A stretch of 64,000 bases of DNA from G965197715 sp965247615. GTDB taxonomy: Bacteria; Chloroflexota; Dehalococcoidia; Lucifugimonadales; UBA1127. Shown one piece after another: positions 17,539 to 26,675 of the stretch. Numbering within the stretch: position 1 is the stretch's first letter; each line of letters begins with the position of its first letter. The translations under genes were made by a program, and so were the position numbers. The notes beneath the pieces were generated by a model. That model saw only the letters and a list, made by a program, of their open reading frames with translations, was not told the origin of the DNA and made no database searches. The DNA is taken from assembly GCA_965247615.1 (NCBI GenBank), contig OZ252022.1:2542001-2606000 (forward strand), read 5' to 3'.

Positions 17539-18807
17539 ATGATGGCATTGATTGTAGACAAGAGCACCGGTCCACGCACCCTCGAAGACAGAGTGCGGGA
17601 GGTGTTCAGGCCCACGGCCCAGGAGTGGGACGACTGGAAGTGGCATTTTCGCCACCGCATCACGAGGGTGGAGGAGCTGGCGCGGGTGCTCCCGCTGAGC
17701 GCCCAGCAGCAGGCGGAGATGCGGCGGGTCAGCCTTCGTTACCATTTCGCGATCACACCCTACTATCTGTCGCTGGCGCGGGCGGACGACCCGGACGACC
17801 CGATCCTGCTCCAGTCGCTGCCGAGCCTGGACGAGACGCTTCACGACGACGTTGGGGAAGAGGACCCAATGGACGAGATGGACGACTCGCCGGTGCCGGG
17901 GCTGGTGCACCGCTATCCGGATAGGGCGCTGCTGGTGGTGACGGACATTTGCCCGCTGCTGTGCCGGCACTGCAACCGAAAGCGGGAGTGGCCCCTAGGG
18001 GACTGGGTGCGGCCGCCGGAGCGGCTTGAGGCGGCGTTCGACTACATCCGCCGCACGCCGGCACTGCGTGACATCATCATATCGGGCGGCGACCCGCTTA
18101 CGCTGGACAACGGCCGGCTGGAGTGGGTGCTGGGACAGCTCCGGGGGATCGGGCACGTGGAGATGGTCCGGTTCGGGACGCGGTACCCTGTGGTCCTGCC
18201 ACAGCGGATCGACGAGGGGTTCCTGCGGCTCTGCGACCGCTACGGGCCCATCTGGCTCAACACGCACTTCAACCACCCGAACGAGGTGACGCCCGAAGCG
18301 TCGCGCGCGGTGCGGGAGCTGCTGCGCGCGGGGACGCCGGTGAACAACCAGACGGTGCTGCTGCGGGGGATCAACGACACGGTGGAGACGCAGCTCAAGC
18401 TGAGCCACGCGCTCCTGAAGGCGCGGGTCCGACCCTACTACCTGTTCCACACGGACGACGTGCGGGGGACGGAGCACCTGCGGACGCCGGTGGAGACGGG
18501 GCTGGAGATCATCGAGGGGATGCGCGGCCACACGTCCGGGTTGGGCGTGCCTGTCTTTGCCATCGACGTACCGGGCGGGGGCGGCAAGGTGCCGCTGCAG
18601 CCCGACTACGTGCTCTCGCGGGACGCGGACGAGCTGGTGGTGCGCAACTATGAGGGGCTGATCTATCGCTACCGGAACCCTCGGCCCGGCCCCCGCCGGG
18701 TCGAGGTCGGGGCGGCTGGGGAGAAGGCCGCCGCTGAGGTGCGGCCGCCGCTGCTGCACATCAACGGAGGGACGTCGGCGCGGCTGAGGAGGCGGAAGGG
18801 GCGTTGA
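17539..18807 (+). CDS. Lysine 2,3-aminomutase family radical SAM protein (KamA/EpmB)
   Basis: About 422 aa. The radical SAM cluster motif is C138-x3-C142-x2-C145, and the PLP-binding motif PGGGGK ends at Lys350. It converts (S)-alpha-lysine to beta-lysine. In EpmB systems this provides the substrate for EF-P modification, and the divergent neighbours efp and epmA argue for that role. The length is nearer to catabolic KamA (about 415 aa) than to E. coli EpmB (about 340 aa). AGGAAG lies five bases before the ATG at 17539. Confidence 0.87.
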   Translation: MMALIVDKSTGPRTLEDRVREVFRPTAQEWDDWKWHFRHRITRVEELARVLPLSAQQQAEMRRVSLRYHFAITPYYLSLARADDPDDPILLQSLPSLDETLHDDVGEEDPMDEMDDSPVPGLVHRYPDRALLVVTDICPLLCRHCNRKREWPLGDWVRPPERLEAAFDYIRRTPALRDIIISGGDPLTLDNGRLEWVLGQLRGIGHVEMVRFGTRYPVVLPQRIDEGFLRLCDRYGPIWLNTHFNHPNEVTPEASRAVRELLRAGTPVNNQTVLLRGINDTVETQLKLSHALLKARVRPYYLFHTDDVRGTEHLRTPVETGLEIIEGMRGHTSGLGVPVFAIDVPGGGGKVPLQPDYVLSRDADELVVRNYEGLIYRYRNPRPGPRRVEVGAAGEKAAAEVRPPLLHINGGTSARLRRRKGR

Positions 18808-18858
18808 GCCATAGGAGCGCGCCCCCGAACCCGCCGTCCCTCCCACACCCACCACTCA

Positions 18859-18945
18859 CGTCATTCCCACGAAGGCGGGAATCCAGGGTGACGGCGCGGC
18901 GCGGGGCATCCCACCTCCCCCTACGAGGCCGTCGCGCCAGCGACC
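18859..18945 (+). repeat. Interspersed REP-like repeat, copy 3
   Basis: CGTCATTCCCACGAAGGCGGGAATCC block, then GGCGCGGGGCATCCC, CCTCCCCCTACGAGGCC and the GTCGCGCCAGCGACC hairpin. It lies about 50 bp behind the aminomutase gene. The rest of the 18808-19159 gap shows nothing else. Confidence 0.83.
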
Positions 18946-19159
18946 GCTCCCTGCGCAGGCATGTTTCCTCCAACGCGCCTTATGAGACAGGCTCCAAGGG
19001 ACGCCCCTACGACGCTGAGGGTCCGGCCAGGACATCCTGCGACGGGTCTGACATAGTGGTGTTGGAGCTGCTTCGTGAGACGGCAGGGAGCATTGAGGGG
19101 ATGCTATAATCACGGTCGACCGGCCCGGGCGGGCACTCTTTGGAAGCACCGAGGACCAG

Positions 19160-20254
19160 ATGGTTGATCGAGAGCGGCTGGTAAGAAGCTTCTGCGACCT
19201 TGTTCGGATCGACAGCCCCTCCGGGGAGGAGGAGGCGGTCGCCCGCGACCTGACGAGAAGGCTGGAGGCCCTTGGGTTCCACGTGGGGCGGGATGCACAC
19301 GGCAACGTCATTGCGTCCGAGGTGGGGGACTCCCCGCTGTTGCTGTCGGCGCACATGGACACGGTGGAGCCGGGCAGGGGAATCAGGCCCATTGTCGAGG
19401 GAGACCAAATCCGGACGGACGGGACGACGATACTGGGGGGCGACTGCAAGGCGGGGATCGCGGCGATCCTGGAGGGGCTGGAGGCGATCAAGGAGGAAGG
19501 AGCCCAGCGGATCCCGGCCCAGGTCGTCTTCACCCGGGGTGAAGAGGTGGGGCTGGAGGGGGCGAAGGCGCTGGACTTCAGCATGCTCCAGGCGAAGGAG
19601 GCGGTGGTATTCGACGGCAACGGGCCGGTGAGCAAGATCACGGTGGCGACGCCAACGTACATGCGTTTCGACGTCCGGGTGAAGGGGCGGGCCGCGCACG
19701 CGGGCGTGGAGCCGGAGAAGGGGCTTTCGGCCATCCGCATCGCCGCGGAGATCATAGGCCAGTTCCCGCAGGGCCGGCTGGACGAAGAGACGACTTTCAA
19801 CGTCGGCATTATCAAGGGCGGCACGGTGCGGAACGCCGTGCCGGAGGACGCATCGTTCTCGGGGGAGTTTCGCAGCAGGAACATGGAGACGCTCGACCTG
19901 CTGGGGGTGCAGGTGCGGGAGACGCTGGAGGCGGCGCGGCGGAAGTACCGGGAGGCCGCCATCGACGAGGAGATAGGGGTGGAGTTCCGCATGTACTCGC
20001 TGGCGCCCGACGACCCCATGGTGGCGCGGGCGACGCGGGTCCTGTCTTCCATAGACATGGACCCCGCCGTGGGGCCTTCCGGAGGCGGCACGGACGCCAA
20101 CATCTTCAACGAGCACGGGGTGCAGAGCGTGGTCGTGGGGATGTCGACCAACAGCATGCACACGGTGCGGGAGTACGTGGAGATCCCGGACCTGGTGAAC
20201 ACGGCCCGGTTCTGCCGTGCCCTTCTGACGGACCCCTACGCCCGAACTGGGTAG
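19160..20254 (+). CDS. M20 family metallopeptidase (PepT-like)
   Basis: 364 aa. It is a two-zinc aminoacyl peptidase of the M20 family. The metal and catalytic motifs are in order: SAHMDTVEPG, GGDCKAG, RGEEVGLEG, and the late SGGGTDAN and NSMHTVREYV. The middle lid/dimerisation domain is present. It is close to the tripeptidase-like PepT2 group; di- or tripeptides are the likely substrates. GAGGA precedes the ATG. An MFS gene follows on the same strand after about 60 bp. Confidence 0.87.
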   Translation: MVDRERLVRSFCDLVRIDSPSGEEEAVARDLTRRLEALGFHVGRDAHGNVIASEVGDSPLLLSAHMDTVEPGRGIRPIVEGDQIRTDGTTILGGDCKAGIAAILEGLEAIKEEGAQRIPAQVVFTRGEEVGLEGAKALDFSMLQAKEAVVFDGNGPVSKITVATPTYMRFDVRVKGRAAHAGVEPEKGLSAIRIAAEIIGQFPQGRLDEETTFNVGIIKGGTVRNAVPEDASFSGEFRSRNMETLDLLGVQVRETLEAARRKYREAAIDEEIGVEFRMYSLAPDDPMVARATRVLSSIDMDPAVGPSGGGTDANIFNEHGVQSVVVGMSTNSMHTVREYVEIPDLVNTARFCRALLTDPYARTG

Positions 20255-20312
20255 GGGCGTGGCATCACTCCGGGGCCGGCATCCAAACTCGTGACGGAGC
20301 GTAGATAGACCT

Positions 20313-21545
20313 ATGGACTCGTCTGCCCGCCGGGGCACAAACGCAGAAGAGGCAGCATCGGGGCGGGTGCTGCTGGCGGTGATGACGGTGGCCGGCCATG
20401 CGATCAAGCACATGATGAACGGCGCCTTTCTGGTGCTGCTGCCGGAGCTGAAGGCAGGTCTGGGGCTCAGCAACACAGGCATCGGCACGCTCTCCACGTT
20501 CCGAAACCTTGCAGGGGGTGTGGTCAACATACCGGCGGGATTCATCGCGGACCGGTTCCAGGGACACGGGGCGATGATTCTTGGCCTCTCCATCATCATC
20601 ACGGGGATATTCACGGCGTTGGTGGGTGCGGCGCAGAGCTTGCCGACGGCCATCGCGGCGGCGGCCATCGCGGGCATCGCCATCACGTTTTGGCACCCGA
20701 CGGCCATCTCTGCGCTGTCGCGCAGCTTCCCGGACCGGCGCGGGTTCGCCATTTCGTTGCACGGGACCGGGGGCAGCATCGGCGAGGCGCTGGGGCCCCT
20801 GGCCGTTGGCGGGCTGATCCTGTTTCTGGGGTGGCGCCAGGTGTTTCCGGCCATCGGAGTGCCCGGGGTCGTAGGCGGGCTGCTGACGTGGGTGCTGGTG
20901 AGCCGGGTGCTGAGCAGCAAGGCCAGGGCCACCACGTCGGTATCGGTGTACCTGGCTTCCCTGCGCACCCTGGTAAGCGACTGGCGGCTCCTGAGCATCC
21001 TGGCGATCGTGGTGGGATTCGGAGCGACGCAGAGCGCGGTGTTCACGTTCCTCCCCATCTACTTGCAGGAGACGCTGGGGTACTCAGCTTTTCGGACGAA
21101 GCTCTACCTGGCCATCCCGCAGACGGTGGGAGTGGGGTCATCGCCAGCCATGGGGCTGGTATCAGACCGGTGGGGCCGCAAGCCTGTGCTGCTCCTAGGG
21201 CTGCTGGCGCTGGGGGCGAGCGTATTGGGCATCGCGGGGGCGCCCGCGGGGTGGGCGCTGCTGGCGGCCATGGCGCTGACGGGAGTATTCCTCTTTCCGC
21301 TGATGTCCATCTTGCTGGCGGCGGCGGCGGACATCGCCATGGAGAACGTGCAGGCGACGGTGGTGTCGCTGGTGTTTGGGGTAGCGATCCTCTTCTCCGG
21401 GTTGTCGCCATTCATCAGCGGCCTGCTGGCGGACAGCTACGGGGTGAAGGCCGTCTTCGTCTACGGCGCGGGGATATCGATTGCCACGGGCCTGTTCCTG
21501 GCGCCCCAGCGATGGCCGCGCATCGCCGCCGCCCCCCAGGGGTAG
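20313..21545 (+). CDS. MFS transporter
   Basis: 410 aa with about twelve membrane spans in two halves. The loop between spans 2 and 3 has GFIADRFQG, and the second half has GLVSDRWGRKP, the typical MFS signature. Substrate unknown. Its position behind the peptidase gene suggests uptake or export of a related small molecule, but this is weak. The ribosome site is poor (GGAG about 18 bases upstream). Confidence 0.8.
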   Translation: MDSSARRGTNAEEAASGRVLLAVMTVAGHAIKHMMNGAFLVLLPELKAGLGLSNTGIGTLSTFRNLAGGVVNIPAGFIADRFQGHGAMILGLSIIITGIFTALVGAAQSLPTAIAAAAIAGIAITFWHPTAISALSRSFPDRRGFAISLHGTGGSIGEALGPLAVGGLILFLGWRQVFPAIGVPGVVGGLLTWVLVSRVLSSKARATTSVSVYLASLRTLVSDWRLLSILAIVVGFGATQSAVFTFLPIYLQETLGYSAFRTKLYLAIPQTVGVGSSPAMGLVSDRWGRKPVLLLGLLALGASVLGIAGAPAGWALLAAMALTGVFLFPLMSILLAAAADIAMENVQATVVSLVFGVAILFSGLSPFISGLLADSYGVKAVFVYGAGISIATGLFLAPQRWPRIAAAPQG

Positions 21546-21621
21546 CGGGGGGCTACGGACTTATGGAGGCGTGATAATCGCGGCTTAGCGCCACCGTGAC
21601 GGGACATGTTGAGGAGGTGTG

Positions 21622-23472
21622 ATGGAAATCACGGCGTATAGCATTGAGAAGGAATCACTGGGTGGCCTGCTTCGTGAGGCAGCGGACGGAAACTCGCAGC
21701 TGCCCGACTTCCAGAGAGGGTGGATTTGGGACGATGACCGCGTTCGGAGCCTCCTTGCCAGTATTTCGCTAGGCTATCCGATAGGCGCTGTAATGATGCT
21801 CAGGGCCGGAGGTGAGAGCGTCCGCTTCAAGCAGCGTCCTCTGGAGGGTGCATCCATGCCAGTCCACCAAGAGGCTGAGCGACTGATTCTCGACGGACAG
21901 CAGCGACTAACATCTCTTTTCCAGTCCCTCCATCTTAACCAACCGGTGCACACCCGTGACCAGCGGGGGCGGCAAATCGCACGTTGGTACTATATCGACA
22001 TGCAGCGGGCGCTAGACCCGAATGCCGACCGAGAAGAAGCAATTGTCTCACTGCCAGCGGAGCGGCAGATCAAGAGGTTTGGGCGGGACGTAGTCCTCGA
22101 CTACTCGACTCCTGAGCGTGAGTATGAAGAGATGCTCTTTCCTCTCAGCAAGGTGTTCGATACAGACGATTGGATGGAGGGTTTTCAAGAATTCTGGAAT
22201 TTTGACAGAGACAAGACCCGATTCTGGAACACTTTCAATCGCGAAATTGTGAAGCGTTTCGAGCAGTACCAGATTCCGGTCATTGAGCTTGGTAGAGATA
22301 CCCCAAAGGAGGCGGTCTGCCAGGTCTTCGAAAAGGTGAACACCGGTGGCGTCACGCTCACCGTGTTCGAGCTTCTGACAGCGACCTTTGCCGCCGACGA
22401 CTTCCAACTCCGACCCGATTGGGAGGAACGGCGGCGCACGCTCCGCGCCCACTCGATACTCTCTGGTGTCTCCAACACCGATTTCCTTCAGGCCGTGACG
22501 CTGCTTGCTACCCTGGAGCGCCGAAACACCGCGCTTCGCAATAGGACGCCCGAGGAAAGGGCGCCAGGTATCGGTTGCAAGCGAGCTGACATGCTCCGAT
22601 TGACGCTGGACGAGTACAAACGGTGGGCTGACCCACTGATGAAAGGCTACGAGAACGCGGCGCGGTTCCTCCACGCACAGCACTTGTACGACGCTAAGTT
22701 CCTGCCGTACGGCAGTCAACTGATTCCTCTAGCGGCGATCCTCACGGTTCTGGACCGCGACTGGGAGCCCCACCATGCCAGGGAGAAGCTCGCCCATTGG
22801 TACTGGTGCGGCGTGCTGGGTGAACTCTACGGGGGTTCAATCGAGTCGCGGTTCGCCCGTGATGTTCCTGAAGTGATCAGTTGGATACGTGACGGTGGGC
22901 CTGAGCCGGGGACCATTTACGATGCAGAGTTTGCCCCTGCCCGGTTGCTTACTCTTCTTACGCGAAACAGTGCCGCATACAAAGGCGTCTACGCGCTGCT
23001 CCTGCGCGAAGGTGCACGTGACTGGATGACGGGCGAAGAGTCCTCGATCCAGAGCTATTTTGATGAGAGCATCGATATTCACCACATCTTTCCGCAGATG
23101 TGGTGTAGGGAGCACGAAATCGAACCTGCTCGCTGTGACTCGATTATCAACAAGACCCCGCTCACGGCACGGACAAACCGCAGCATCGGTGGTCAGGACC
23201 CTAGCAAATACATCAACAGGATCCTATCAAGGGGCGTCCCGCGAAAAGCTTTCGAAGGCTATCTCCGCTCGCATCTCATCGACCCTTCACACATCTGGTC
23301 CGACGATTTCAATCAGTACTTCGATGCTCGGCGGTCAGCACTTCTCGACACAATCAGGGCAGCGATGGGCAAGCAGATCGCTTCCGACGAGATCGAAGAG
23401 CCCGATGAGGCGCCGGAAGCGTACGAACCCGTTCAGGAGTACGGCTCGGAGTCGGGGGACGTCACAGGCTGA
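21622..23472 (+). CDS. DUF262/DUF1524 (GmrSD-like) protein, putative restriction nuclease
   Basis: About 616 aa. The N-terminal DUF262 (ParB-like NTPase) domain has the QLPDFQRGWIW opening and the DGQQR motif at 91-95. The C-terminal DUF1524 HNH-type nuclease has IHHIF (His 487/488) and a later INKTPLT segment. Proteins with this fusion include type IV restriction enzymes that attack modified phage DNA, and SspE. GAGGAGG sits four bases before the ATG. Codon use is visibly less GC-rich than in neighbours, as for acquired genes. It stands alone with no visible partner. Confidence 0.85.
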   Translation: MEITAYSIEKESLGGLLREAADGNSQLPDFQRGWIWDDDRVRSLLASISLGYPIGAVMMLRAGGESVRFKQRPLEGASMPVHQEAERLILDGQQRLTSLFQSLHLNQPVHTRDQRGRQIARWYYIDMQRALDPNADREEAIVSLPAERQIKRFGRDVVLDYSTPEREYEEMLFPLSKVFDTDDWMEGFQEFWNFDRDKTRFWNTFNREIVKRFEQYQIPVIELGRDTPKEAVCQVFEKVNTGGVTLTVFELLTATFAADDFQLRPDWEERRRTLRAHSILSGVSNTDFLQAVTLLATLERRNTALRNRTPEERAPGIGCKRADMLRLTLDEYKRWADPLMKGYENAARFLHAQHLYDAKFLPYGSQLIPLAAILTVLDRDWEPHHAREKLAHWYWCGVLGELYGGSIESRFARDVPEVISWIRDGGPEPGTIYDAEFAPARLLTLLTRNSAAYKGVYALLLREGARDWMTGEESSIQSYFDESIDIHHIFPQMWCREHEIEPARCDSIINKTPLTARTNRSIGGQDPSKYINRILSRGVPRKAFEGYLRSHLIDPSHIWSDDFNQYFDARRSALLDTIRAAMGKQIASDEIEEPDEAPEAYEPVQEYGSESGDVTG

Positions 23473-23500
23473 TCACCCACGCCTCCGCGCGCCTGCGAGC

Positions 23501-24112
23501 TTAGCGGAGGCTGCGCCAGAGGTAGAGGCAGGCCACGGTACGCCAGGGGCGCCAGGGTTCGGCGAGGGCGGAGAGCTCTGTGGGCGAGGGCCGCTTGTCG
23601 AGGCCGTAGGCACGCTGCGCCGCTGTGAGGAGGCCGACGTCGCCGGAGGCCAGCACGTCGGGGCGCTCCAAGGCAGACATGAGGAAGATCTCGGCGGACC
23701 ACTTGCCAATACCCTTGACACGGGTGAGGGCTTCGATGACCCCTTCGTCGTCCATGCCGGCGAGGCGTTCGAGGGGCAGGGCGCCATCGATCAGGTTGCG
23801 AGAGAGGTCGCGGAGATAGGCAGTCTTCTGGCGGGAGACGCCGGCGGCACGCAGCTGATCATCGTCCAGGGCCAGGATGGCCTCGGGCGTGGGTTGGCCT
23901 CCGGGCATGAGCGCGATGAGGCGGCGGTGGATGGCGGCGGCGGCGGCAACGGCGAGCTGCTGGTTCATGATGGAGCGCACGAGGGCCTCGAAGGGCGTTC
24001 CAACCGCCCACTTGCGTTCGAGGGGACCAAGGCGGTCGATGATGCCGCCCAGCGTAGCGTCGGCTGCCCGCAGGTGAGCGACGGCGGCTGTGTGGTCGGG
24101 CGCCTGAGTCAC
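23501..24112 (-). CDS. DNA-3-methyladenine glycosylase II-like (HhH-GPD)
   Basis: 203 aa base-excision glycosylase of the AlkA group. RSIMNQQLAVAAA, the helix-hairpin-helix LTRVKGIGKWSAE, and the catalytic Asp in GDVGLLTA are present. It lacks the N-terminal AlkA domain, as short archaeal/bacterial types do. It would remove alkylated purines. The start GTG has no good ribosome site, so the true start may differ. It is convergent with the DUF262 gene. Confidence 0.85.
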   Translation of the reverse strand: MTQAPDHTAAVAHLRAADATLGGIIDRLGPLERKWAVGTPFEALVRSIMNQQLAVAAAAAIHRRLIALMPGGQPTPEAILALDDDQLRAAGVSRQKTAYLRDLSRNLIDGALPLERLAGMDDEGVIEALTRVKGIGKWSAEIFLMSALERPDVLASGDVGLLTAAQRAYGLDKRPSPTELSALAEPWRPWRTVACLYLWRSLR

Positions 24113-24190
24113 GTTAGCGGCTCTGCCTTTCGTTCGGCGCTGTGCCAGTGGGGTAGCAGGGACCTCGAGGTGTCCGGCGCCGCCGCGATC

Positions 24191-24586
24191 TCAGGGCCGG
24201 GAGCGGCTCTGTCGTTGCCCAGGCCGTTGCTTAGGTCGTTGCTTAGGTCGTTGCCTCGTCGGGTCGGGGCCATACTTGTTGTTCCCCGGAGTCCCTTTGA
24301 GAATCCATGTCTGGATAATCGCGTACAACCATCCAACAATGGGAACGAGGTTGATCAGCACCCACCAGCCCGACCTGTTGCGGTCGTGCCATCTCTTCAC
24401 ACTACCCGCAAGCAAGGGCCACAAGAGAACAAGTGCAACGAAAGGCTGAATAACCTCTGCAATCTCTCTATAGATTGCTGAACCCAGTATCCCTGCTACA
24501 AGTTGGATAATGAAGTACGGGACTATGAACCTAAGAAGATACACTCGCCGGCCGATGCGCCCGTCGAACGAAAGATAGAGCTTCAT
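24191..24586 (-). CDS. DUF805 family membrane protein
   Basis: About 131 aa. LYLSFDGRIGRRVYL at the N-terminus, three to four membrane spans, and KRWHDRNRSGWW are DUF805 hallmarks. Function unknown. The tail after the fold is a short repeat (RPKQRPKQRPGQRQ) produced by a 12-bp tandem repeat at about 24219-24256. The ATG at 24586 follows GGAGG. Confidence 0.82.
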   Translation of the reverse strand: MKLYLSFDGRIGRRVYLLRFIVPYFIIQLVAGILGSAIYREIAEVIQPFVALVLLWPLLAGSVKRWHDRNRSGWWVLINLVPIVGWLYAIIQTWILKGTPGNNKYGPDPTRQRPKQRPKQRPGQRQSRSRP

Positions 24587-24648
24587 GGCGGGCGGTCCTC
24601 CATTCTGTGACTTGTGCCAAAGCACCGGCGGGGGCGGGTGGACCGTCC

Positions 24649-25056
24649 CTACGCCGGCTCGAAGAGGGGCAGGGAGACGTCGTCGTTCTGGTCCTCCCAG
24701 CGCACCTTGACCCTCATGCCGCAGTGGACATCCTTGAACGGGTCGTCCACACCCACGACGTTGGACATGATGCGGAAGCCCTCATCGACGTCGATCCAGG
24801 CGACGACGTAGGGGACGAGGTCGACGAAGGATGGATTCCGGTTGAGGGCGACGACGCTGAACGTGTACACGGCGCCCTGCCCGGCCGAGGTCTCCCATAC
24901 CAGGTCTGCGCCGCCGCAGTGCGTGCAGTGGTGGCGGGGGTAGAAGACGACCTGGGAGCAGGAGTTGCACCGCTGGAAGGTGAGCTTGTGTTCCCTGGCG
25001 GACTTCCAGAAGTCCTGGGTGTCCGGTTCGGGGAAGCGAGGAAGCGGTCTTGGCAT
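24649..25056 (-). CDS. Zn-ribbon/OB-fold protein (DUF35), thiolase partner
   Basis: 135 aa. A rubredoxin-like zinc knuckle (CNSC...CTHC at about 30-47) is followed by an OB fold. DUF35 proteins form complexes with thiolase-like enzymes and are needed for their activity. The gene begins 5 bp after the thiolase gene ends on the same strand, so the two are translationally coupled. Confidence 0.87.
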   Translation of the reverse strand: MPRPLPRFPEPDTQDFWKSAREHKLTFQRCNSCSQVVFYPRHHCTHCGGADLVWETSAGQGAVYTFSVVALNRNPSFVDLVPYVVAWIDVDEGFRIMSNVVGVDDPFKDVHCGMRVKVRWEDQNDDVSLPLFEPA

Positions 25057-25061
25057 GATGC

Positions 25062-26255
25062 TCAGTCCTTTGCCAGGATGATCGCGCTGGTGGCATGGCG
25101 GGTGCCCAGCTGCCCGCCATTGCCGCAGGCCACGGCCAAGCGGGGGTCGGGGAGCTGGGAGGCGGACTCGCCGCGGAGCTGACGGGTGGCCTCAATGAGG
25201 AGGAAGATGCCGCGCATGCCGGGGTGGTTGGAGGAAAGGCCGCCGCCGTCCGTGTTGATGGCGGGCTTGTCGGCGGAGTCGAAGCGGAGGCGGGGGCCAT
25301 CGACGAAGGCGCCGCCCTCGCCCTTGGCGCAGAAGCCCAGGTCCTCCAGGAGCATGAGCACAGTGATGGTGAAAGAGTCGTAGATCATGGCGATGTCGAT
25401 CTCGGCTGGGGAGATCTCGGCGTCGCGGAAGGCTTCGGGGCCGGACTGGGCGCCGGCGCTGACGGTGATGTCGCCGCGGTTTTCGGGGTACTTGGTGGCC
25501 TCGGCAGCGCCGATGATCCAGACGGGCGTCTTCCTGGCGTTGCGGGCTGCTTCGCGGGAGGCGATGACGACGGCGCCCCCGCCGTCGGAGATCATGCAGC
25601 ATTCGAGGAGGTGGAGGGGGGCGGCGATGACCCGGGAGTCCCGGACGTCCTGGGCGGTGATCTCGCCCGTGCCGCGGAAGCCGAGGTCCGTCATGGCCTT
25701 GGCGGCCTCCGGGTTGCGGACGGCGTGGGCGCGCGTGGCGACGGAGATGGCGGCGAACTGGTCCTGGGTGGTGCCGTACTGGTGCATGTGGCGCTGCTTG
25801 ACCATGGCGTAGTTGGCGATGAGGGTCATGCCCCAGGGGTCCTCCATGTTGCGGACGGGCGTGGGCTCGCCGACGCCGGTGGGGCCGCCGGTGCCGATGG
25901 CCCGGGAGATGGTGTGGGCGATGGAGCCATAGGTGAGGACGGCGACGTTGGCCTTGCCGGCGGCGATGTCGCGGGCGGCGTGGGCGGCGTGGAACTCGAA
26001 GGAGCTTCCGCCGACGTTGGTGGTGTCGATAACCCTCGGCTTGAACCCAAAGTACTCGGAGACCTCCAGGCCGACGGTGCCGGCCTCGTTGGCGTCGTAC
26101 ACGGCGTCGACATCGCTCCAGGCCAGGCCGGCGTCCTCAAGGGCCTGGGCGGCGGAGGCGGCCTTGATGTCGAGGGCGGAGACGCCGGGACCGACGACGC
26201 GCAGGGGGTACTCGTGGACACCGACGATGGCGGCTTCTCGGCGCTGGCTTGCCAC
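25062..26255 (-). CDS. Thiolase-like protein (acetyl-CoA acetyltransferase/SCP-x type)
   Basis: 397 aa thiolase-fold enzyme. Its sequence fits the lipid-transfer/SCP2-thiolase branch: AAIVGVHEYP at the start, TTNVGGSSFEFH at the nucleophile-loop region, and NTDGGGLSSNHPGMRG and CGNGGQLG near the end. The usual nucleophilic Cys position appears to be Ser (GGSS), as in several DUF35-associated members. It may act in retro-aldol or beta-keto chemistry on acyl-CoAs. The GTG at 26255 follows GAGGAG. Confidence 0.83.
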   Translation of the reverse strand: MASQRREAAIVGVHEYPLRVVGPGVSALDIKAASAAQALEDAGLAWSDVDAVYDANEAGTVGLEVSEYFGFKPRVIDTTNVGGSSFEFHAAHAARDIAAGKANVAVLTYGSIAHTISRAIGTGGPTGVGEPTPVRNMEDPWGMTLIANYAMVKQRHMHQYGTTQDQFAAISVATRAHAVRNPEAAKAMTDLGFRGTGEITAQDVRDSRVIAAPLHLLECCMISDGGGAVVIASREAARNARKTPVWIIGAAEATKYPENRGDITVSAGAQSGPEAFRDAEISPAEIDIAMIYDSFTITVLMLLEDLGFCAKGEGGAFVDGPRLRFDSADKPAINTDGGGLSSNHPGMRGIFLLIEATRQLRGESASQLPDPRLAVACGNGGQLGTRHATSAIILAKD

Positions 26256-26340
26256 ATTCACTCCTCGGTCAGAACTATCGTGGCAACTTGTACCAGAATC
26301 GATGGGGGGCGTCAACCGGAGGGAGCGAGCGCACGTTCCA

Positions 26341-26389
26341 GCGGCGGGCAGGGTTGCCCTGGGGGGTCGTGGGCTTGGGAGCAGGCGGC
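26341..26389 (+). repeat. Direct repeat, left copy flanking a toxin-antitoxin pair
   Basis: 49 bp matching 27012-27060 at all but four positions. It includes the small hairpin GGGCA-GGGT-TGCCC and the block GGGCTTGGGAGCAGGC. It ends 52 bp before the antitoxin start. Confidence 0.85.
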
Positions 26390-26441
26390 GGCCGATTGGG
26401 GGTATGGTAAGATGGCGCCACCAACCAGAGAAGGGTCACAC

Positions 26442-26675
26442 ATGCCGCCAGACTACACAAAGATCATCACCATCGATCCGGAAAAGCGGGGCGGGAAGCC
26501 CTGCATTCGCGGGCTGCGCATCACCGTGTATGACGTCCTGGAATACCTGGCGTCGGGCATGTCCGAGGACGAAATCCTGGCCGATTTCCCCGACCTGGTG
26601 CGGGAGGACATACGGGCAACGCTGGCGTTCGCCGCGGACCGGGAGCGCCGGTTGGTGTCGCTCCCTCCTGTATGA
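26442..26675 (+). CDS. DUF433 antitoxin
   Basis: 77 aa. A winged-helix DUF433 protein: IITIDPEKRGGKPCIRGLRITVYDVLEYL is typical. These proteins pair with DUF5615 PIN-like toxins and repress the operon. The stop overlaps the start of the toxin gene (ATGA), so translation is coupled. It is flanked by 49-bp direct repeats outside the pair. Confidence 0.87.
   Translation: MPPDYTKIITIDPEKRGGKPCIRGLRITVYDVLEYLASGMSEDEILADFPDLVREDIRATLAFAADRERRLVSLPPV

Noticed and set aside
23060..24481. 473-codon plus-strand frame overlapping the end of the DUF262 gene and the AlkA-like gene.
   Set aside because: Shadow of two real genes with no domain of its own.
25095..26441. Long plus-strand frame running into the DUF433 gene.
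   Set aside because: It is antisense to the thiolase; the DUF433 protein starts at the ATG at 26442.
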